A DNA stretch of 64,000 nt from Sphaerolaimus hirsutus (Eukaryota > Nematoda > Chromadorea > Monhysterida > Sphaerolaimidae). Position numbers and translations under genes: made by a program. This document shows positions 57,301-64,000 of this stretch, piece after piece. Below the pieces are notes generated by a model. It was not told the DNA's origin. It worked only from the letters and a program-made list of their open reading frames with translations, and did not search any database. Where the stretch lies: assembly GCA_964036195.1 (NCBI GenBank), contig OZ038450.1:8248701-8312700 (forward strand), written 5' to 3'. How positions within the stretch are numbered: position 1 is the first letter of the stretch; each line of letters begins with the position of its first letter.

Positions 57301-60300
57301 CTTTAATCAAACTTCATAATTTTGAAGAAAAAAAATCACTTCAATCTTCGAACTTCGAAAAATCCACACTTCAATCCAGTAACTCACTTGCACACCGACT
57401 TGCCGTGGCAGTTGCGCCGCCACAACGTGGTGGTGGTGGTGCCGCAGTTGACGCACACCACGTCCGTCCGCTTGGTGGTGTGCTGCGAGGGGTGAGACAA
57501 TGCTTGTAATTAGGTACGTTCTGTGCGCTAATGATCGCGTGTAATTAGCTCGTTCTCGATCACAATTACGCCGATTCGCGACGCGCGCAGTTGCAAAAAA
57601 ATCGACTTTGAAACAATTGCACCATTACGCGAGAGGTAATTTGTTGCGTCCACATTTCAATGGGGCTACAAATGGACAATCGGTCATTACTGCAAAATGG
57701 TGTGGTGATCGAACGAACGCCCGACGGGCGCGATGGAATGCGGGCGCCATGAACGAAAATGAACGTTTTGACAGAAAAAAAACGATTTTGCTCCAGTTTG
57801 CGCGTTCCCACAGGCGCGCGGGGGCCGGTCCATCCGTCATTTGCACGTCAGAAGTAAATAAAACGGTATTTTGATGGTGGAAAGCCTGGAGAGACAGCGA
57901 CAAGTGGCTATGACCGGCTGCACGCGCTGCAACGACGCTCGTATCTTAGGCTATTAGCGCCGCTCAATGAGCCGGTAAATTACGTGATGATAAACGGGGT
58001 TTTGCAGTGCATGCTTCGCATTACATTTTGTTGGCTCAATTTCCCATGCCATTTGAAGACCCAGTTACATCGTTTTGGGGTTTAACATGACGAGAGGATG
58101 GATGCTGGTTGTTTTATGAATTGCCTGTTGCAGTTGTATTCTAATGCAAAGTGCCAGCTATTTAGGTTAATTGAGAGTGCAGTGATGCTCGTCGTAAAAT
58201 GCGTGAACTATATTATAAAACTAAACAATCTCATTCCAACTTTCCCAACACCAAACATTGTTTCCTGCCATAAACAATGTAAAAGATTGTATACTGTACT
58301 GGAACACACAATAATTAGCTTATCCCATTTTATGGCACCAATAAACTGCACATTTACTGAAAAATTGGCATGTTCAGCGTGGAAGTTGATTGTCCCAGTG
58401 CCCGCAATAAATTTCCCTCAAATCTTCCCACTACTAAACCCAACAGGTTTACATATGTTTATACACATACTGGATGCGTATCTACATGAAGATGACCCCA
58501 ATAAAACTTAGCGGGCACCCGACCCTAAATCACTCAAGCACGGTGAAAAGCGACAAGTTGATTGCATGGCTACTGTCCATAAACTATAGTCTACAGACCA
58601 TATTTCCACCATTAATATTGCGCCCCAAAAATAAATAGTTACAGTAGGCCAATAAAAAGTAACATGGTGTGCGTGCGCAATTTGTAGCGTGGCCTCGCAC
58701 GTGTTCACCGAGCTGCAACTTCCCGTCGAGTGATGCATGAGCTCGGCGCGCATGCATCCACCAAGAATATACGAGAGTCCATTTTTTGGGTGTCCATCCC
58801 GCTTTCACGTGACTGGTGATCTTGATAAACAGGGTCGAAATGACGCATGGCCGCCGACATGCCCGCCGGCCACTCGCCCAGCCCTTCTGATTTCGGCCCC
58901 TAGATAAACGCGCGGCCAATATCGACAAGTTTTCGCTTTTGGGACAAAAGTCCAATCTCAACGCATGCGAGCGGGTTCTGGGGCGCGCGAAACAAGTCTT
59001 TAGCGAGTGTGATGATGGGCCACATAAACAGAGACTGCGCGCCGCCACATCAAAGCCATAAGTTAATTACAGTGCACGCACGATTGCCGGCGGCGCCCGT
59101 TGGTAGTTCGATATCTTGATGAAGGCCACGCTCGAAATTGATGAACGGGTCAAAAAGTTGCATCACGCGCGGCATCACGATGCGTCGGTGCGCAGCAAAA
59201 GAAATTGCAACTCAATACTGCGTGCGTTTCCGGTTGAACGCCTTTTCACTTACTGAACCAAAATGCGCTGCACGGTCGATTGCACAGAACACACAAAAAT
59301 GCAGGTAAACACAACAAAAAAGAAAGAAAAAAAAACTCACATTTTGCCGCTTTTTCGGCTTGATGAGCGGCCGGTTGGAGCCGTTCATCTTGTGGTAAAG
59401 ACCGCATGCGTTGCACAGGTAGTGGCCGGTGCCGTCGCGCCGCCACAGCGGCGTTTGCGTCGCGCCGCAGTTGACACATTCGCGGCCCTCTGTCGCTGTA
59501 AAGGAAGGAGGGGTAGATGTTGTTGTGATGTAAATACAATACAAAAAGTTCACGTTGTTCCTACCCTACCGTATCTATAACCAATTACCATCTCTCACTT
59601 CACATTTCACATTTCAAAGCCCCGATAAAATTGCAATTTACATTTCACACCCAACATTCATCGAGTCGAATGTAAACTACGTGCAAATCACGGCCGCGCT
59701 AATCTCCAGGGGCGAGACACGTTTGAACTAAACGGGGGGCACTAGCACGTTATTGTCGCGGGACAGGACCTAGCAGCGGCGCGGCGGCGGCGGCGCGCCT
59801 TTTAAATGAGCTTCACTGCCGCTGGGGGTTTGCCGCCCGGTGCACTGCCCTGCGCTAAGCGGCCCAACTAAATTTGCTATCTTTCACCCGGCCAGACCTC
59901 GCGCGCATCCAGCCCCTCTGGTGGCTTAACACAAAGACAGGAATAACGTGGGTGCGAAGCACATGCGAAACGTCGCGCGTGACACGGGCCGCTTGACGGG
60001 CGGCGGCCGGCCGCGGAAAGCGATCGGCCTTGGGGGGATTGCCAGTGTTATTGAGGCGCGGCGGCGCAAATCACGACCTAACAATGTAGTCTGCTGGGAG
60101 ACGGCCCACTGCGCGCGGACGCCCCGCGGAGAATTTGGAAGCTATCAGCTAACTGACAGACTCGCAGTTCGACTGTCGGCCCGCGTCGCAGTGCGCGCTG
60201 GCAGCGCGGCGATTAATCTCCGCTTAAAATCACATTTCATTTTAATGCAGAGCACCCGCGCGCGACGAACGAGCGCACGCGGCCGCTCCGAGCAAAACGC

Positions 60301-63300
60301 TCGCCGCCGCCGACTGGAGAAAGAGCAGCGAAGATTCATGCGGCACAACCGATCGTTTTGCGCCGCGCGGCATCGTGACGGCGGCATAAAACGACGGTTA
60401 TAAAACGCTAAGAAAGAGACCCGGCGCGGTGACCTTTAGCCCCCCAAAACAGAAACAAATCGGTTCGAAAACGGATTTGGGTGCCACGGCACCAAAAATG
60501 ATGCGCATTTGAAGCGGCGGCAAAACGACCGGCCGGCCGGCACTCGCATGAGTCAGATGCGCGCTCGCTGACGAATCACACGCTTGAGCTGAGCCAATCT
60601 CTGCATATTTAGCTCATGCACAAGTGTGCCCGGCTCCATGCGTCGCCCCAGCCTTATCCAGCCGCCCATCAGTTACAGCTGAGTAACTGATTGGGCGTGT
60701 TTTCAAACAAAGAAGTCAAAAATGATGAGTCGGGGTTCAAGAACTAGATAACTACTTACATACATAGTCTACTTAATGATCCTTTTCCAGACACACACAG
60801 CTAGGCATAGCAAAACAGCGCAGCCTGCAAAATTTCCATGAAAGCAAAATCCCCACCAAACTCACTCGACTTGCCACTGCGCTTTGGCGTCGACGTGCCG
60901 GCCTTGCTGTTGCTGCGGCCCGTGCCCACCATGGACGACCCGATGGGCAGCGTCGGCGGCGCAGCTGAAGCCAGCGCGAAATGTTGCACCAGCTGGTTTT
61001 GGTAGTCGTTGTAGCCGGCTGCGGCTGCAAGATTGGGGGAAGTTGAGAATCCAAAATTCATGAAAAAATTGAATCGAATGAAACACGATCGTTGTCACAT
61101 TCGGTAAGCCGAATGAAATCTCATTAGTAACGATGGCAAACAAAAATTCGAAACCGATTTTCAAAAAATTCGAATTGCGTCAAAAGTTTTCAAAAAAGTC
61201 ATTTTAGAAAAACACACTTAAAAGTATAAATACTTTTTTCAAAGACGATTTGCCATCGTTACTCATTAGAAAAAACGCTCAAACGACAGAAACCAACCTT
61301 GCTGCGCCATCCAAAAACTCGTGGGGTCGGGCATCTGCATGAGGCTCTCCTGCTGCATCGTGTTCATCATGGACTGCAGCGCGGCGCTGTTCTCGCCGTT
61401 GCTCCCCAGTGCCGCTTGCTCGTTCGCCGACTGCGGGTGGGGTGAAAAGCGATGTTAATAGATAGAAAATGGATAGAAACTACCGTATTTGTCAGACTTT
61501 TCTGATGGGGGACTGTTCAAGATGGTAAATCATTCAAGGGGGAATCATTATTTCGTCAAAATTTTCAAACTAATTTCATGAAATATGTTTTAATTAATAA
61601 TAACATAAAACGCCATTTTTGTTGAAATTATACACAACAAAATATTATATGCCTAAAAGGGGGAATTATTCGGGATGGGTATATTTCCTCACTCATCGAA
61701 CACGGGGGGATTATTCAAGAGGGGGGTTATTCGGGATGGGTATATTTCCTCACTCATCGAACACGGGGGGATTATTCAAGAGGGGGGTTATTCAAGAGGG
61801 GGAGTTATTCAAGAGGGGAATTATTGAAGAGCGGGAATTTTTCAATGGGGAATTATTCAAGTGGGGGGAGTATTCAATGGCGAATTATTCAAGAGGGGGA
61901 AGTATTCAGTGGGGAATTATTCATGTTAATACGGTATATAAAAAAGGCAGACGAACGTGCCTAAAAAAATTTTTGCCTAACTCAAACGACAGTCAAAGGA
62001 TGTCATCCAAAAACCCATCACACCTGATGGCAGGGCAATTGCAGCGTGGGCACGCCGCTGGGCGACGGGCCGGCGTCGATGCAGCCCGGCTGCGACACGG
62101 GCGCCAGCGACTGCTGCTGCTGGTGGTGCTGCTGCTGCTCGTCGTACATGCCGTACATGGCGGCCGAAGTCGGCCACAGGATCTGGTTCATCGAGTTCGG
62201 GTAGAACGACGCCAGATTGGGTCCTGCACCTGGAAGTGGGTGATGGGTATCGTTATGTATGTAATTATATAATCGGTACGAGAATGAATATCAGAAAGTC
62301 CGAAGGAATACAAAACATATTTACATTAATTTTGAGAACTCCGACAACTTGGAGAAATATTATAGCCAAGCATATTTTTAGGTCAACTCGATTCTTCTAT
62401 CTGACAATTTTACAGTTAAAGTTTTACAGTTTAAATAAATACAGATCCAATTTTCGATTCTGTCAATCAGGACAAAAATTTATCAGCAACAAAGTTCAGA
62501 TATAATTGTACAAACAATCGATCTTCTAGAAAAAAACTCAATCGTATTTACAATTCTTCAACTTAGCACCCGAGAATAAACACCAGAAAAAAATCCCCAA
62601 AAAACGCCGCCAACAAACCATACGACTGGGGGTACGCACTGTTGTACAGCTGCAGCCTTGTCTGCTCATACAGGTCGCCCTGGACGCTGACCGGCTGCTG
62701 CGGCTGCTGGTGGTGGTGCTCGTGCTGCGTCAACTTGACCGGCGACGCCTCCACCGACGCGGCGTACCTGGACGGCGGCATGGCGCCGCCCACCGCCGTC
62801 GACGACGGGTGCATGTAGCCCATGGCCGCCTGCGCCGACCCCACACCGCAGTAAGGAAAGTGCATCGAGTCGAACATTTTTGTCGGTTCCGAATTTTGTC
62901 GATAACTTTTGTCAGTCGGTCGGAAAGTACTCGAAAATTTGTTATCGGAGGCAGTTATGTACGCATTCGGTCACCGCAGAGCACACACGTATCTCACCTG
63001 CTTCTGACTGTCATTATCTGAATTAACGCCGTCGCAGGAAGTCACCGGGCTGGTGGCACAAAGTTGATCGGCCGCCTGGCCGCTGCCCATCGGCGGCGCA
63101 ACACTTGCGTCGGCAAACTATAAAAAAATAAATGACAGGAAGTCGGGATAATATTAGTGAAGGCGTTATGAAGCGCCGCGACGCAATGGATTTGGTTCGC
63201 CGGGGCCGGATACGCAGTTAATTTTATACACGGCACTGCATGATCGGGCAATTAGCGGCGGCCGCTCTTATCTCAAAAATATATTTTTGATACAAAAAAG

Positions 63301-63460
63301 CAGGGTTAAATTTGGCCGGATATCAGTAAATACCTACATACCCTTGTCGAAAAAAATATCGCATTGGGGTTAGTCACAAACGCACCGCATGTTGTTGCTG
63401 CCTTTGCTGTTGCTGCTGCACGACGGCATCCAAAGCGACTGCACTTGATGAATAATCCAT
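54314..63460 (-). CDS. GATA-type transcription factor with two zinc fingers (GATA1/2/3, ELT-1, Pannier type)
   Basis: Model on the minus strand: 63460-63386, 63117-62998, 62829-62619, 62229-62024, 61430-61298, 61024-60866, 59495-59341, 57482-57388, 57229-57199, 55611-55456, 55122-54954, 54564-54314 (TGA). Total 1761 nt, 586 residues, all GT-AG with agreeing phases. N-finger at about 308-332: CVNC, 17 residues, CNAC, followed by [20 protein letters not shown]-finger at about 363-387: CVNC, 17 residues ([17 protein letters not shown]), CNAC, then [12 protein letters not shown] and the basic tail [12 protein letters not shown]. Flanks are low-complexity with poly-Q and poly-A runs, as in activation domains. 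The known role is a nuclear factor binding WGATAR sites in epidermal, blood or other lineage control. A second possible start, ATG at 62877 (MFDSMHF), would arise from an internal promoter. This is the best-supported gene here. Confidence 0.9.
54395..54430 (-). repeat. Poly-glutamine repeat in the last GATA exon
   Basis: Eleven consecutive CAG/CAA codons encode Q11 near the C-terminus, after SVQ and before YLSTLYG. The mix of CAA and CAG suggests a stable tract. Similar Q-rich stretches are in exons 1, 3 and 4. Confidence 0.85.
55456..57482 (-). CDS. GATA gene exons 8-10: C-terminal zinc finger split over three exons
   Basis: Exon 8 (57482-57388) encodes [20 protein letters not shown] and VC, ending in the first two bases of an Asn codon. 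Exon 9 (57229-57199) is a 31-nt microexon completing N and giving [10 protein letters not shown]. Exon 10 (55611-55456) gives [18 protein letters not shown] and the basic tail. Only with exon 9 included is the CNAC zinc knuckle intact, so skipping it would destroy DNA binding and shift the frame. Confidence 0.93.
57483..59340 (-). other. GATA intron 7 (between the two zinc-finger exons)
   Basis: 1.86 kb with no repeat family from the rest of the window and no exon I can support. The open frames at 58098-58511 (+) and 58584-59048 (-) lack codon bias or recognisable motifs. Confidence 0.45.
59341..59495 (-). CDS. GATA gene exon 7: N-terminal zinc finger
   Basis: One exon holds the whole N-finger: [20 protein letters not shown] followed by [18 protein letters not shown] and [13 protein letters not shown]. 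All four zinc-binding Cys are present with 2-17-2 spacing. The sequence is nearly identical to animal GATA1-3 N-fingers, so the domain call is near certain. The donor is AAT|GTGAGT at the exon's low-coordinate end. Confidence 0.97.
59496..60865 (-). other. GATA intron 6, GC-rich and free of transposons
   Basis: A 1.37-kb intron with CpG-dense DNA at 59690-60600. Open frames on both strands are short and Arg-rich, as expected of GC-rich noncoding DNA. It is a candidate internal regulatory region, because other introns in the window are AT-rich and full of repeats; this is inference only. Confidence 0.35.
61490..61937. repeat. GGGGAATTATTCAAGAGG repeat cluster in GATA intron 4
   Basis: CTACCGTATTTGTCAGAC at the left and TTCATGTTAATACGGTAT at the right enclose many GGGGGATTATTCAAGAGG words, plus a duplicated 74-bp stretch (GGGTTATTCGGGATGGGTAT at two sites). 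This is one of only two MITE-type insertions in the GATA locus (the other is near 54612-54810). Confidence 0.6.
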
Positions 63461-64000
63461 GAGTTTTTCTGCAGCGACGACCGCTCTCTTGCCAGATGGC
63501 TATCAGTTGATCGCTGCCGATGCTGCTGTAAATTGATTTGTTCTTCCATGATTCGATAACGAATTTGTTAAGCGCAACTGTATAATACTCTCGTGTGGCC
63601 AGTAAATGCGCGCAGTGCGGGTGGATAATATCTACAAGTTGTATGTACGCCCACAGGCCGGATAAAATCTACCACAGCGCTTTGGAGCAACGGCGTTCGC
63701 CGCCTTTCCTAATCAGATTTGGCCGCCGCGCCGGCCGACTTCATTATCAGATGCTTAGCGCGCGCGCCGCCGAGTGAGTAACAGCTGCCGGTGCCGCGAC
63801 CCTTCCGAAAAATATTTTTGCGCTAATTGAAATTACCCAAGATTTGATTGCCAAAAGTTAATTAAAAATAGGAAAAAATTAAAAGTTTGGCATCTAAATA
63901 TTTACAACTCTGCGCTATTCCAAAGTACGTAAATATGGATAACTTGTGGAAGGTGCAGTCAAGTGACATGGGCGGGGAGAAAGTTCCGCGAGGCCGCGGC
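63461..64000 (-). promoter_or_regulatory. Upstream region of the GATA gene
   Basis: This stretch lies 5' of the GATA start codon and is free of recognisable transposons. CpG-rich segments are at 63700-63800 and at the window edge. It probably holds the 5' UTR and proximal promoter. I found no TATA box or initiator I would defend, and no coding exon. Confidence 0.35.

Noticed and set aside
57388..57482. C-terminal GATA finger with CKAC in place of CNAC
   Set aside because: Reading the exon straight through gives Lys, but the donor GTGAGT cuts after AA and the next exon starts with C, restoring Asn. The finger is canonical.
59948..60403. 151-residue Arg-rich plus-strand frame
   Set aside because: It lies in a GC-rich intron of the GATA gene on the other strand, and its composition explains the openness.
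1..64000. tRNA, rRNA or other structured RNA genes; transposase or reverse transcriptase genes
   Set aside because: I looked for tRNA box B words and for transposase or polymerase motifs in the listed frames and found none that hold up.

Overview
This window is animal nuclear DNA. It has spliced genes with GT-AG introns, GC-rich exons set in AT-rich, repeat-packed introns, and no operons. It carries a two-finger GATA transcription factor and a multi-exon CAP-Gly/coiled-coil gene. A TMEM272-like membrane protein (a type I know to be numerous in nematodes) and the invertebrate-style GATA factor suggest an invertebrate, possibly a nematode. I cannot fix the species from sequence alone. One 200-base assembly gap lies at 8761-8960.

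Layout. 1-14.9 kb has no gene I can support and is a nest of short inverted-repeat DNA transposons. 14.9-40.24 kb (+) holds a CLIP-like gene: 27 exons, every intron phase agrees, 1409 codons plus stop; the first exon is tentative. 42.87-47.22 kb (+) holds an unrecognised 8-exon gene of 401 codons. 48.24-51.99 kb (-) holds a 6-exon TMEM272-like membrane protein of 287 codons. 54.31-63.46 kb (-) holds a complete 12-exon GATA factor of 586 codons, in a region with few transposons. Gene models were built by hand from splice sites, frame and phase; no transcript data were used.

Most interesting system. A family of terminal-inverted-repeat elements (left end GTGCCAGTCCCAGACCCTGT, right end ACAGGGTCTGGGACTGCCCCCAG split over two words here: ACAGGGTCTGG GACTGCCCCCAG) forms complete introns. 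Four introns in two genes on opposite strands (20543-20730, 35326-35696, 36913-37107 on +; 50053-50366 on -) begin at the element's first GT and end at the AG after its last base. All are phase 0, all follow a CAG codon, and the asymmetric ends always face the sense direction of the host gene. This is the signature of introners, transposons that create introns. About eight more diverged copies sit inside other introns or between genes.

Second theme. Many hAT-like non-autonomous elements (ends TAGGG/TAGTG/CAGGG, perfect 8-bp target duplications) have bodies filled with tandem short words particular to each family: GGGATC, CGGTTC, ATATCGA, CGGTACGGTAAA, CGGAAAA, GCGCCAA, or long A/T runs. Several share a GCGCGCAAGCGCGC palindrome, and they are nested up to four deep. 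No transposase gene is visible, so any transposase must be supplied from elsewhere.
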